A DNA stretch of 64,000 bases, taken from contig JAAYDE010000100.1 in the NCBI GenBank assembly GCA_012729375.1, forward strand, positions 1-64,000, written 5' to 3'. Positions within the stretch are counted from its first letter, which is position 1; every line of letters starts with the position of its first letter. Source of the DNA: Deltaproteobacteria bacterium. GTDB taxonomy: Bacteria > Desulfobacterota > Desulfuromonadia > Desulfuromonadales > JAAYDE01. A program made the position numbers and the translations under genes. The notes beneath the pieces are model-generated. The model was not told the DNA's origin. It was given only the letters and a program-made list of their open reading frames with translations, and did no database searches. This document shows positions 27,657 through 35,981 of the stretch, in pieces.

Positions 27657-28415
27657 TCAGTGGTTCTGGTAATAGATGGCCGAATGATCCATGATGTCGT
27701 GAACCTGAATGGCCGTTTCCAGAAACTGTTCCATTTCGTGGGGAGGAATTTTTTTTCTGTGGCGATAGACGATGAGCTTTTCTCCCTTCCCTTCGATGCA
27801 CAGATCCCGTTCCTTTTCGCAGAGGATGATAATCCCTGAGTTGAGGAAAATGCCGCGGATTTTTTCCTCTTCCTGGCCGTAGAGCTGGTAGATTTCCGAA
27901 AACAGGGGGAAGGAACGGCATTCGATGGTTCGATAGCCTAATTTGTTTTCAAGTCTCTCCATGGCGCTGGACTCCATGGCCGCCCGAGGTTGCAGGGAAA
28001 AAGCGGGGAGAAAAAGGTTGTTGGTTTTGAAACAGGCCAGAGTCTGGACCAGGCACGATTCATCCTCCCCGTCCTGTTCCATGGCGGCCGGGTCCCCCTC
28101 GATTTTGGTTTTGTAATCGAAAACGGCCACGAAAGCCTGACCCATCCCCCGGGTCAGAAGATTTTCCTCGAAGCCGGGTCTGCCCGAATTGAACAGGGGC
28201 AGGGAGGAAAATTGCTGGAGGATGGAACCATCCCCTGCCTCACGGAAAGAGAAGGCCAACTGGAGGGCGACTTCTTTCATTTCCGCGGTCCTCTTGCGGG
28301 TGAAGCGTTTGCCGAGGATCATGGCCGATCCCCAAAGGATGAGGGTCGTTCCCGAAATGAGGGTGAGAACCTGGTCGGTTCCCAGCATTTTGATCTTTTC
28401 GAACAGGGTCACCAT
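27657..28415 (-). CDS. Membrane-anchored protein of unknown function
   Basis: A 252-residue protein with one N-terminal transmembrane helix (about residues 14-33, LTLISGTTLILWGSAMILG) followed by a basic stretch and a cytoplasmic domain of about 210 residues. In that domain, EVALQLAFSFREAGDGSILQ and FVAVFDYKTKI suggest an alpha/beta fold, roughly like small membrane-anchored DUF3137-type proteins, but the match is not strong enough to name. GGGGAG lies eight bases before the ATG at 28415. It is convergent with the gene at 27207 and precedes nothing in its own direction. Confidence 0.6.
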   Translation of the reverse strand: MVTLFEKIKMLGTDQVLTLISGTTLILWGSAMILGKRFTRKRTAEMKEVALQLAFSFREAGDGSILQQFSSLPLFNSGRPGFEENLLTRGMGQAFVAVFDYKTKIEGDPAAMEQDGEDESCLVQTLACFKTNNLFLPAFSLQPRAAMESSAMERLENKLGYRTIECRSFPLFSEIYQLYGQEEEKIRGIFLNSGIIILCEKERDLCIEGKGEKLIVYRHRKKIPPHEMEQFLETAIQVHDIMDHSAIYYQNH

Positions 28416-28562
28416 TTCTTAATCTCCCCTTCCTGTCGATCGGATTACCATTCCCTCCTCTTCAGTTAAGGGAAAAGCCTCTTGTGGCGGTGAAAAAAAC
28501 TTTTTTAATCAAAACCAGTTGGATTCTATCATAGAAAATGGGTTTTTCCCTTGGGAAAACGG

Positions 28563-28595
28563 CAAGGGGGCAATCCCCGCGGGAATGCCCCCTTG
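28563..28595 (-). terminator. Terminator-like hairpin after gdhA
   Basis: CAAGGGGGCA and TGCCCCCTTG form a ten-pair stem with partly paired inner bases, 22 bases after the gdhA stop on the minus strand. The following CCGTTTTCCC gives only a weak U-tract. It is likely the transcript end of gdhA. Confidence 0.7.
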
Positions 28596-28617
28596 AACAG
28601 TTTTCCCGACCTGGGTT

Positions 28618-29961
28618 TTACACCAGGCCCTGGTCGATCATGGCGTCGGCCACCCGGATAAATCCGGCGATGTTCGCGCCCTTGACGTAATTGACGTAGC
28701 CGTCGGCTTCCTGGCCATATTTCAGGCAGTTGTTGTGGATGGCGACCATGATTTCGTGGAGCCGGCGGTCCACTTCCTCCCTGGTCCAGGACAACCGCAT
28801 GCTGTTCTGGCTCATCTCCAGGCCGGAAGTGGCCACGCCGCCGGCGTTGGAGGCTTTGCCGGGGGCGAAGAGAAGTTTCGCTTTCTGGATGACATGGACC
28901 GCCTTGGGAGTGCATGGCATATTGGCCCCTTCGCAGACGGCCAGGCATCCGTTGGCGACAAGCTTCCTGGCGTCCTCCTCGTCCACTTCGTTCTGGGTGG
29001 CGCAGGGCAGGGCGATGTCGCACTTGACTTCCCAGGGACGCCGGTCTTTGAAGAATTGGGCGTGGGGATACTGCTGGGCGTAGGGTTCGCAGATGTCCAT
29101 GTTGGAGGCCCTGAGCTTGAGCAGAAAATCGATCTTCTCGCCGGCGATGCCGTCGGGGTCGTAGATATAGCCGTCGGGGCCGGAAATGGTCACTACCTTG
29201 GCGCCCAGTTGGGTGGCTTTCAGGGTCGCGCCCCAGGCCACATTGCCAAAACCGGAAACGGAGACGGTTTTGCCTTCGAAGGATTCCTGATTCCTCTTCA
29301 GCATCTCCTCGGCGAAATAAACGCAACCGAAACCGGTGGCTTCGGGACGGACCAGACTCCCCCCCCAATTCAGGCCCTTGCCGGTGAGAACGCCGGTAAA
29401 TTCGTTTTTAAGCCTTTTGTACTGACCGAACAAATAGCCGACTTCCCGTCCTCCGACCCCGATGTCCCCGGCCGGAACGTCGGTGTCGGCGCCGATGTGG
29501 CGAAACAGTTCGGTCATGAAGCTCTGGCAAAATCTCATGACTTCGTTGTCGGTTTTCCCTTTGGGATCGAAATCCGAGCCGCCCTTGCCGCCACCCATCG
29601 GCAGGGTGGTCAGGCTGTTTTTGAAAACCTGCTCGAAAGCGAGAAATTTCAGAATGCCGAGGTTGACGCTGGGGTGAAAACGCAAGCCTCCTTTATAGGG
29701 TCCGATGGCGCTGTTCATTTCGATGCGGAAACCCCGGTTGACCTTGATTTCACCCTTGTCGGTCATCCAGGGGACGCGGAAAATGATGATCCTTTCCGGT
29801 TCGACGATGCGCTTGAGGATTCTGGCTTCCTCATATCGAGGGTGTTCCTCGATATAGGGCATGACCGATTCCACCACCTCGGAAACGGCCTGGTGGAATT
29901 CCAGTTCTCCAGGATTTTTGCGGACCACCGCCTCAAGGAATTCTTCAATTCTTTTTGACAT
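28618..29961 (-). CDS. gdhA: NADP-specific glutamate dehydrogenase
   Basis: A 447-residue enzyme joining ammonia and 2-oxoglutarate to glutamate. The active-site signature is LPMGGGKGGSDFDPKGK, with the catalytic Lys in GGGKGG and the Asp in PAGDIGVGGREVGY; the coenzyme fold has VSVSGFGNVAWG. The length and sequence fit the hexameric class-I enzyme of E. coli type. ATG 29961 is chosen since AAGGAGTAAAAAC precedes it; the frame is open upstream without a start site. The gene has a leader with a terminator and two ANTAR-type hairpins, so expression is probably switched by antitermination. Divergent on the other side of the leader is a GAF-ANTAR gene. Confidence 0.95.
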   Translation of the reverse strand: MSKRIEEFLEAVVRKNPGELEFHQAVSEVVESVMPYIEEHPRYEEARILKRIVEPERIIIFRVPWMTDKGEIKVNRGFRIEMNSAIGPYKGGLRFHPSVNLGILKFLAFEQVFKNSLTTLPMGGGKGGSDFDPKGKTDNEVMRFCQSFMTELFRHIGADTDVPAGDIGVGGREVGYLFGQYKRLKNEFTGVLTGKGLNWGGSLVRPEATGFGCVYFAEEMLKRNQESFEGKTVSVSGFGNVAWGATLKATQLGAKVVTISGPDGYIYDPDGIAGEKIDFLLKLRASNMDICEPYAQQYPHAQFFKDRRPWEVKCDIALPCATQNEVDEEDARKLVANGCLAVCEGANMPCTPKAVHVIQKAKLLFAPGKASNAGGVATSGLEMSQNSMRLSWTREEVDRRLHEIMVAIHNNCLKYGQEADGYVNYVKGANIAGFIRVADAMIDQGLV

Positions 29962-30096
29962 GTTTTTACTCCTTGTGTTGTTATGAAAAGGTTTCGTAAA
30001 GAAAGGGGTTCTTTTCTTTGTTAACTTCCGAAGACGCACTCGTAAATAAGTAATTATCTATGATCATTATGATTTTTGAAAAAAATCAGGTTCCTG

Positions 30097-30156
30097 AAAA
30101 AAGAAAAAGACATCCCCTGAGGACGCCTTTGTCTTAATCGCGCACGCCGTTGTGCG
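30097..30156 (-). promoter_or_regulatory. ANTAR-responsive two-hairpin antiterminator and intrinsic terminator in the gdhA leader
   Basis: On the minus strand, hairpin P1 is CGCAC-[AACGGC]-GTGCG (30156-30141), five perfect pairs around a six-base loop with A at position 1 and G at position 4. Hairpin P2 is GAC-[AAAGGC]-GTC (30133-30122), again a hexaloop with A1 and G4, with a weaker outer stem. The P2 loop and its 3' arm (30130-30121, AAAGGCGTCC) are also the 5' arm of a ten-pair terminator whose other arm is GGATGTCTTT (30115-30106), followed by a T-rich tract to 30097. P2 and the terminator are mutually exclusive. This is the arrangement known for ANTAR-regulated nitrogen genes: the protein stabilises P1/P2 and prevents termination. 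Confidence 0.85.
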
Positions 30157-30177
30157 TTCTGCAAATTTCTTCGCCCC

Positions 30178-30207
30178 TGTATACTGATTTTCGAGGAAAG
30201 ATGTCAA
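30178..30207 (-). promoter_or_regulatory. gdhA promoter
   Basis: On the minus strand, TTGACA (30207-30202) and TATACA (30183-30178) are separated by 18 bases, a good sigma-70 promoter. Transcription should start near 30171, giving a leader that begins some 14 bases before hairpin P1. The position fits the antiterminator interpretation. Confidence 0.75.
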
Positions 30208-30345
30208 GGGCTTTGGTAAAGTGGTCGCGGTTCCTTCGGCGCATCGCCCTTGCTTCTCCGAACACATTGAAATATCATATGAAAAAATTTCATCTCCGAC
30301 GGTTTTTAAAGGGCCCTTGCGGCCTGGAATGGAAGGAATGCCGAT

Positions 30346-31095
30346 TTGAGCGAATATGAAGACAACTCCTCTCCCTCGCCGGACAGACTTCTGAACGCCC
30401 TCTCCAGAATCAGCGAGGCCATTACATCCGATCTTTATCTGGACGATATTCTCAAGTTCATCGTCACCGTTACGGCGGAACTACTGCAGTCCAAGATCTG
30501 CTCTCTGATGCTGCTGGACGAAAGCAGTAAGGAACTGGTGGTCAAGGCAACTCAATCGATCAGCGAGGATTATCTCCGCAAACCGAACATCAAGCTGGGG
30601 ACGGGGATTGCCGGCAAGGTGGTCCAGACGGGAAAGGAATTGACCGTCGCCGATGTCAAAAAGGATCGCCGCTACATCTGCACCGACATCGCCTGCAAGG
30701 AAAATCTCTGCTCCCTGCTCAGCGTTCCTCTGCTTTACAAGGGTTCGGTGATCGGGGTGCTCAACTGCTACACCTCGGTTCCCCATGTCTTTACCGCCGC
30801 GGAAAAGAAGGCCATTCGCTCGATAGCCAATCAGGCGGCGGTGGTCATCGCCAACTTCAAACTGGTGGTGGAAAGTCAGGTGATCAAGGAGGAACTGGAG
30901 GCCCGCAAACTGATCGAGACTGCCAAGCGCCTGCTGATGGAACAGGAAGGGGTCAGCGAGCGGGAAGCCTACAACCGGATGCGGCAGTACAGCATGAACA
31001 CGCGGCGCAGCATGCGCGTTGTGGCTGAGGCCATCGTGCTGACCCAGAAGGCCAATCTCACCGAGCTCAAGCCGATGTTTCTGCGCAGCAAATAG
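30346..31095 (+). CDS. GAF-ANTAR antitermination regulator
   Basis: A 249-residue protein. A GAF domain covers residues about 18-170 (ILKFIVTVTAELLQSKICSL, KLGTGIAGKVVQTGK, then LLSVPLLYKGSVIGVL). The last ~55 residues are an ANTAR RNA-binding domain: KLIETAKRLLMEQEGVSERE then AYNRMRQYSMNTRRSMRVVA. ANTAR proteins bind paired hexaloop hairpins and stop termination. The start is TTG at 30346 with GGAAGGA upstream. Cys in the GAF part (KICS, RYICTDIACKENLCS) may sense redox or metal, which is inference. It is divergent from gdhA, whose leader carries the expected target, so it is the likely gdhA activator. Confidence 0.9.
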   Translation: MSEYEDNSSPSPDRLLNALSRISEAITSDLYLDDILKFIVTVTAELLQSKICSLMLLDESSKELVVKATQSISEDYLRKPNIKLGTGIAGKVVQTGKELTVADVKKDRRYICTDIACKENLCSLLSVPLLYKGSVIGVLNCYTSVPHVFTAAEKKAIRSIANQAAVVIANFKLVVESQVIKEELEARKLIETAKRLLMEQEGVSEREAYNRMRQYSMNTRRSMRVVAEAIVLTQKANLTELKPMFLRSK

Positions 31096-31151
31096 CCTTT
31101 GGCGTCACTCCTGCGGAGGGCGTGTGCGGCGGCGTTTCAGCGGTGGTTGGG

Positions 31152-31655
31152 TTATTCTCGGGCGGCGCGGAGCGCCTGGACCAGAATTTCGACCCGGCCG
31201 CCCTTGGGCAGCGCGGCGACCTGAAAGGCCGCCCTGGCCGGTGGATTCGTCGTGAAAAAGGTTGCGTAAACTTCGTTCATCGCAGCAAAATCATTGATGT
31301 CTGCCAGGAAAACCTGAACTTGGACCACATCCTGCACTGTAAAGGAGGCTTCCTCCAGAATCGCCTGGACATTGGCCAGGGCCTGGCGGGTTTCAGCGAC
31401 GACTCCACCCGGGACCAGGGTTCCGGCAGCGGGGTCAATACCGAGTTGTCCGGAGATGAACAACTGGTTTTCCACCTGTATCGCCTGGGAATAGGGGCCG
31501 ATAGCGGCCGGTGCTTGAGGGGTGTGAATGATTTTCCGTTGGGTGCTGGCCATGTCCGCTCCTTGTGCCGGCAAAGATACCGTTGACAGAAAAAGCAATA
31601 TCCAAAAGGGAGTGAGGCGCAAAAGGGCTGGCCCCTTTTTCGTGTCTGCCGCCAT
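31152..31655 (-). CDS. ridA: RidA-family protein with optional signal peptide
   Basis: A RidA/YjgF/UK114 protein, which hydrolyses reactive enamine/imine intermediates. Characteristic are the N-terminal IIHTPQAPAAIGPYSQAI, GQLGIDPAAG and ARAAFQVAALPKGGRVEI, with the substrate-binding Arg in PPARAAF. Two starts are possible. ATG 31655 (AGGAGG seven bases upstream) gives 167 residues with a signal peptide LLRLTPFWILLFLSTVSLPA cut near QGA-D. ATG 31553 (AAGGAG six bases upstream) gives the normal 133-residue cytoplasmic enzyme. Both have good ribosome sites, so a periplasmic and a cytoplasmic form could both be made. It begins 14 bases after fhs. Confidence 0.88.
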   Translation of the reverse strand: MAADTKKGPALLRLTPFWILLFLSTVSLPAQGADMASTQRKIIHTPQAPAAIGPYSQAIQVENQLFISGQLGIDPAAGTLVPGGVVAETRQALANVQAILEEASFTVQDVVQVQVFLADINDFAAMNEVYATFFTTNPPARAAFQVAALPKGGRVEILVQALRAARE

Positions 31656-31669
31656 TGTGCGGCCTCCTC

Positions 31670-33340
31670 TCAGAACAGGCCGGAAATTCTTCCCTGATCA
31701 TCGATGTCGATGTTTTCCGCCGCGGGCTTGGAAGGCAGTCCCGGCATGCGCATCGTCTCCCCGGTGATCGGGATGATAAACCCGGCACCGGCCGCCACCT
31801 CGACTTCACGGATGGTCAGCACAAAATCGGTGGGCCGGCCGTATTTCTTCGGGTTTTCGGAGAGAGATAGAGGGGTTTTGGCGATGCAGATGGGCAGTTT
31901 ATCCAGACCCAGTTTTTCTATTCTTTCCAGATCCTTTTTGGCGTCGTGGCGGAAGGCGACGGTGGTTGCGCCATAGATGCGCGTAGCCACGGTCTCGATT
32001 TTTTTCCTGACGCTCCAGTTCCAGTCGTAAAGCGGCGCAAACGGCGCATCATAGGCGGCGACCGTCTCGGTCACCAACTGCGCCAGTTCGATGCACCCTG
32101 CTCCCCCCTTGCCCCATGCATCCACGGTGGCCGCCTTGACGCCCAATCCCGCGCAGTGTTTTTTGACCAGTTCCAGTTCCTCTTCGGTGTCGTTTTCAAA
32201 ACGGTTGATGGCCACCACCGGACGAATGTGGAAAATGGCCGCATTCTCCAGATGTTTTTCGAGGTTGCAGAGGCCGTTCTGCAAGGCCGCGGGGTTGGGC
32301 CGGTCGAGGCCTTCCGGAGAGCCGCTGCCGTGGTATTTGAGCGCCCGCAATGTGACCACCAGCACCACGGCGTGGGGGGTGAGACCGGAGTAACCGCATT
32401 TGATGTGGAGGAACTTCTCCGCTCCCAGGTCGAAACCGAAACCGGCCTCGGTCACGACATAATCGGCCAGGCTCAGACCCATGCGGGTGGCGATGACCGA
32501 ATTGGTGCCCTGGGCGATGTTGGCGAAGGGGCCCCCGTGGATCAGGGCCGGGGTCCCCTCGATGGTCTGCACCAGGTTCGGTTGAATGGCGTCCTTGAGA
32601 AGGGCGGCCATGGCTCCCTGGGCCTTGAGATCGCGGGCAAAAACCGGGTTTTTGTCGTAAGTGTCGCCGACATAGATGTTGCCGAGGCGCTGTTTGAGAT
32701 CGGCCAGGTTTTCCGACAGGCAGAGAATGGCCATGACTTCCGAAGCCGCGGTGATGTCGAAACCGCTTTCCCGCGGCACGCCGTGGCTGGGGCCGCCGAG
32801 GCCGATGACCAGATGGCGCAGGGTGCGGTCGTTGAGGTCCATGACCCGTTTCCAGACTACGGTGCGCGGATCGATGCCCAGAGAATATTTGCGGTTCTGG
32901 AGGTTGTTGTCGATGAGGGCGGTGAGCAGATTGTGGGCTTTTTCCACCGCGGCAAAGTCGCCGGTGAAATGGAGGTTGATATCCTCCATCGGCAAAACCT
33001 GGGAATAGCCCCCTCCGGCGGCGCCTCCCTTGATGCCGAAAACCGGGCCGAGGGAAGGCTCGCGCAGGACCACCAGCGATTTTTTGCCGATTTTCTCAAG
33101 TCCCTGGGCCAAACCGACGGAAGTGGTGGTTTTCCCTTCCCCGGCCGGTGTCGGCGTGATCGCCGAAACCAGGATCAGGCGGCTTTTTTGGCCCTTGTCG
33201 CGGTCGATCAGCGAGAGGGGGAGCTTGGCCTTGTAGTTCCCGTAATATGCCAATGAATCTCTGGGGATATTCAATTTTTCAGCGATTTCAAGAATAGGGC
33301 GGAGGGGGGCCTGGTAAGCTATTTCCATGTTGGTCGGCAT
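31670..33340 (-). CDS. fhs: Formate-tetrahydrofolate ligase
   Basis: A 556-residue enzyme that joins formate to tetrahydrofolate using ATP, feeding one-carbon metabolism or the Wood-Ljungdahl methyl branch. The ATP-binding loop is ITPTPAGEGKTTTSVGLAQG; further signature sequences are GGAAGGGYSQVLPMEDINLH and AQGTNSVIATRMGL. Length is normal. ATG 33340 has GAGGAT upstream. It is followed closely by ridA in the same direction and is divergent from the NUDIX gene. Confidence 0.97.
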   Translation of the reverse strand: MPTNMEIAYQAPLRPILEIAEKLNIPRDSLAYYGNYKAKLPLSLIDRDKGQKSRLILVSAITPTPAGEGKTTTSVGLAQGLEKIGKKSLVVLREPSLGPVFGIKGGAAGGGYSQVLPMEDINLHFTGDFAAVEKAHNLLTALIDNNLQNRKYSLGIDPRTVVWKRVMDLNDRTLRHLVIGLGGPSHGVPRESGFDITAASEVMAILCLSENLADLKQRLGNIYVGDTYDKNPVFARDLKAQGAMAALLKDAIQPNLVQTIEGTPALIHGGPFANIAQGTNSVIATRMGLSLADYVVTEAGFGFDLGAEKFLHIKCGYSGLTPHAVVLVVTLRALKYHGSGSPEGLDRPNPAALQNGLCNLEKHLENAAIFHIRPVVAINRFENDTEEELELVKKHCAGLGVKAATVDAWGKGGAGCIELAQLVTETVAAYDAPFAPLYDWNWSVRKKIETVATRIYGATTVAFRHDAKKDLERIEKLGLDKLPICIAKTPLSLSENPKKYGRPTDFVLTIREVEVAAGAGFIIPITGETMRMPGLPSKPAAENIDIDDQGRISGLF

Positions 33341-33543
33341 AGATCCTCGCTTCGAAGGGATTGACCCATGTCACTGCCGGTGCGGTGTTATGACCGCCAA
33401 ACTATTATATATAGGACATACCTGCTGCTCTGGAAAGAAAAAAGTTGGCTGGCCCGCTTTTCGTGGATGGTCAGCGAACGTCTTTTTTGGTAGCTTGATA
33501 GCCGATTTCAACTGAGGGAGAAAATTCCGGAGGGAGCGGGCAC

Positions 33544-34005
33544 ATGGCGGAGGGAACCGAACGGAGGGAATATCCGGGATCGCCCAGGGTGGCTGTCGGC
33601 GCCGTGGTGATTCATGATGGAAAAATTTTAATGGTTTGCCGGGGCATGCCGCCTGCCAAAGGCTTATGGTCGATTCCCGGCGGCATGGTGGAACTTGGAG
33701 AGACTCTGCAGCAGGCCGCCGAGCGGGAGATCCTGGAGGAGACCGGGTTGCTGGTCAGGGCCGGGGAACCGATATATTCCTTTGAAATCATCGACCGGGA
33801 CCAGCAGGAGAAGGTTCGCTTCCACTACGTCATCATCGATCTGGTGGCCGACCTGGTCGGCGGAGAACTGCAGAAGCAGGGGGGGGATGACGCCAAGGAG
33901 GCGCGCTGGTTCTCTTTCGATGAACTGAAAAATCTGCCGATGAGCGATATGACCAGGAAACTTCTGGAGGACAGGAACCAGGTCCTTGCGGTTTTGGAAA
34001 AATAA
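33544..34005 (+). CDS. NUDIX hydrolase
   Basis: A 153-residue NUDIX protein. The Nudix box is complete: GGMVELGETLQQAAEREILEETGL matches GX5EX7REUXEEXGU at residues about 45-67. It cleaves nucleoside diphosphates linked to another moiety; features after the box (EKVRFHYVIIDLVADLVGG) resemble ADP-ribose or 8-oxo-dGTP-type members but do not fix the substrate. GGAGGGAGCGGGCAC precedes the ATG. It is followed by the zinc protease gene with a gap of 55 bases. Confidence 0.9.
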   Translation: MAEGTERREYPGSPRVAVGAVVIHDGKILMVCRGMPPAKGLWSIPGGMVELGETLQQAAEREILEETGLLVRAGEPIYSFEIIDRDQQEKVRFHYVIIDLVADLVGGELQKQGGDDAKEARWFSFDELKNLPMSDMTRKLLEDRNQVLAVLEK

Positions 34006-34060
34006 CGGTTTGCGTGATGGTCCTTTGGTTTTTCACGGTTTCACTGGACGGGAGGTCGGG

Positions 34061-34903
34061 ATGCTTTGGAAAGGGCGGAAAGGGAGTGCCAATGTCGAGG
34101 ACCGTCGGGGTCTCCCGGTAAAAGGAGCCGTCGGCGGCGGGATCGGAACCCTGCTTTTAGCTGTGGTGATCTATTTTCTGGGGGGCGATCCGACCCAATT
34201 AATCAATACGGTTCAAGTCAACACGCAAGCGCCGGCCGCCTCCCAAAAAAGAGCCGCGGCAGAAGACGAAATGGGCCAATTCGTCTCCGTTGTTTTGGCT
34301 GAAACCGAAAACGTCTGGAGCGATCTGTTGCGCAAAAACAACATGACCTACCGGCATCCCAAGCTGGTTCTCTATAGCGGCAGCGTGCGTTCGGCCTGCG
34401 GATATTCCAGCGCCGCCACCGGACCCTTCTACTGCCCCGGCGATCAAAAGGTCTATATCGACCTCAGTTTTTTCGAGGAATTACAACGCAAGTTCCAGGC
34501 GCCGGGGGATTTTGCCATGGCCTATGTGATCGCCCACGAGGTCGGGCACCACGTCCAAACGCTTTTGGGGATCAGTGACCAGTTGATGGCGATGCGCTCA
34601 AAGGTCAGCGAAAGGGAATTCAACCAGTATCTGGTGCGTTTCGAGCTGCAGGCGGATTATCTGGCGGGCGTCTGGGCCCACCACGTCAAGAGGATGCAAC
34701 TGCTGGAGCCGGGGGACCTGGAGGAAGCCCTGAATGCGGCCAGCGCCATCGGCGATGACCGCATTCAGAAGCGGGCGCAGGGATATGTGGTCCCCGACAG
34801 CTTCACCCATGGCACTTCCGAACAGCGCAAACGGTGGTTCAACAAAGGTTTCACCGCCGGCGACCTGAGTGCGGGCAACACCTTCAAGGCGAAGGTTTTG
34901 TAA
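34061..34903 (+). CDS. Neutral zinc metallopeptidase (YpfJ family)
   Basis: A 280-residue predicted membrane-anchored peptidase. ATG 34061 is supported by GGGAGGTCGGG; a longer frame lacks a site. A transmembrane helix spans about residues 25-45 (GGIGTLLLAVVIYFLGG). The DUF2201/YpfJ-type peptidase domain follows, with SACGYSSAATGPFYCPGDQK, the zinc motif IAHEVGHHVQ (HExxH) and the third-ligand region FELQADYLAGVWAHH. It acts in the periplasm or on the outside of the membrane; its substrate is unknown. Confidence 0.9.
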   Translation: MLWKGRKGSANVEDRRGLPVKGAVGGGIGTLLLAVVIYFLGGDPTQLINTVQVNTQAPAASQKRAAAEDEMGQFVSVVLAETENVWSDLLRKNNMTYRHPKLVLYSGSVRSACGYSSAATGPFYCPGDQKVYIDLSFFEELQRKFQAPGDFAMAYVIAHEVGHHVQTLLGISDQLMAMRSKVSEREFNQYLVRFELQADYLAGVWAHHVKRMQLLEPGDLEEALNAASAIGDDRIQKRAQGYVVPDSFTHGTSEQRKRWFNKGFTAGDLSAGNTFKAKVL

Positions 34904-34915
34904 GCGGTCCTGGTA

Positions 34916-34949
34916 ATGGGGGCGGGAGCGGTTTTTCTCCCGCCCCCAT
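34916..34949. terminator. Strong hairpin between convergent genes
   Basis: ATGGGGGCGGGAG and CTCCCGCCCCCAT make a perfect 13-pair stem with an eight-base loop (34929-34936). It is placed between the metallopeptidase stop (plus) and the DUF533 gene stop (minus), and thus probably ends both transcripts, although neither side has a strong U-tract. Confidence 0.75.
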
Positions 34950-34961
34950 GTTCATCGGTTG

Positions 34962-35780
34962 TCATGCCGGGTGAAGGCCGACGAGGTTTTCGATGTTTTG
35001 GGTGACCTGGGCGGGAAGTCCCAGATTTGCGGCCAGGCGATCGAGATATTCCCGTTCCGCCGCCGTGTCGACTTCGATGGCCAGCAGGGAGGCCGCGTAG
35101 AGTTCCGCCGCCAGTTCCGGCTTGCCGCGCACCGCGGCCACCAGTTCATCCGTTTCCATGGGCTTTTCCATTTGCGTCATCATGTAGTGTTGACCCTGGT
35201 CGTTTGCTCCCGATTCCCGCACTTTGGCCACCATCCGGTCGATTTCCCTGGCGTCGATCCGGCCGTCCGCCTTGGTGGCGTTGATCATGGCCCGCAGCAC
35301 GAGTTCCGACTGCCTCTCCAATTCATCCGCTTCCCGGTTGGTTTGCGGTTCCACCAGGCCGAGGGGGGCCTTGGCCTGGTGGCCGCTTTTTTTCAAGGCC
35401 TGATAGGCCATGGCGCCGAGCAGGGCCATGAGCCCGCCGCCCATGGCGCCGCCCATCGATTTCCCGCCGCCGCCAAAAAGTGCGCCGAGCAGTGCGCCCA
35501 GGCCTCCCACTGCCAGGTTTTTCTGGCCGCCGACGGCCCGTCCCACATCGCCCAGGATATCGCCCAGCATGCTGCTTCCCTGCCCCGCTGCGCCTTCGGC
35601 CCTTCCTCCCCCGAGCATGCCGGAGAGCCAGTCGGTGATCCCGCCACCGGCGGCTTGCGCCGGAGTTCCGCCGAACATCTCCGACATCTTGTCCAGGTTA
35701 AGAGCATTGCGCATGCGATCCTGGGAAGACGGGGCCTTTCCCGATTGCAGCATCGCTTCCAGAAGCTTGCCGATTTCCAT
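34962..35780 (-). CDS. DUF533 / TerB-like inner-membrane protein
   Basis: A 272-residue protein of the DUF533 family (E. coli YebE-like). It has a Gly/Met-rich middle with one probable membrane segment (about residues 90-130, GLGALLGALFGGGGKSM) and a C-terminal TerB-like helical domain: AMINATKADGRIDAREIDR is the typical metal- or acid-patch helix-loop, then ASLLAIEVDTAAEREYLDRL. It is thought to act in tellurite/stress tolerance, but the function is not proven. GGGAGTGACAAAAC precedes the ATG at 35780. Confidence 0.87.
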   Translation of the reverse strand: MEIGKLLEAMLQSGKAPSSQDRMRNALNLDKMSEMFGGTPAQAAGGGITDWLSGMLGGGRAEGAAGQGSSMLGDILGDVGRAVGGQKNLAVGGLGALLGALFGGGGKSMGGAMGGGLMALLGAMAYQALKKSGHQAKAPLGLVEPQTNREADELERQSELVLRAMINATKADGRIDAREIDRMVAKVRESGANDQGQHYMMTQMEKPMETDELVAAVRGKPELAAELYAASLLAIEVDTAAEREYLDRLAANLGLPAQVTQNIENLVGLHPA

Positions 35781-35804
35781 GTTTTGTCACTCCCTTGGAG
35801 TTTT

Positions 35805-35936
35805 GGCAGGCGGCTGAAAAACATTGCCCTTGGCCCTTATGGCACGGTGCGCGGACTTCCAAGAGGCTTTGCGCCTTTGTTAAAAACCCGCCTGCCTCGC
35901 CTAAGGCGCCAAATCCTTGTTTTTCAGCAGCCTGTT
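35805..35936. repeat. MITE-like inverted-repeat element (132 bp)
   Basis: The left end GGCAGGCGGCTGAAAAACA and the reverse complement of the right end AACAGGCTGCTGAAAAACA agree at 16 of 19 positions. The interior has no coding frame and contains the block CCTTGGCCCTTATGGCACGG. Degenerate relatives are at 1573-1715 and 60937-60973. Short elements with ends of this kind are common between genes of desulfuromonads. It could be a non-autonomous mobile element or a structured RNA or terminator-like element. Confidence 0.7.
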
Positions 35937-35981
35937 ATAAAAATTAAGGTATTGCGATCTGCCGCCGAATGAAAAAATGCT

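Noticed and set aside
28735..29958. 407-codon plus-strand frame opposite gdhA
   Set aside because: Antisense to the highly conserved gdhA; no ribosome site and no family.
30230..30260. Sigma-54 promoter for the GAF-ANTAR gene
   Set aside because: A GG and a GC are present but 12 bases apart instead of ten.
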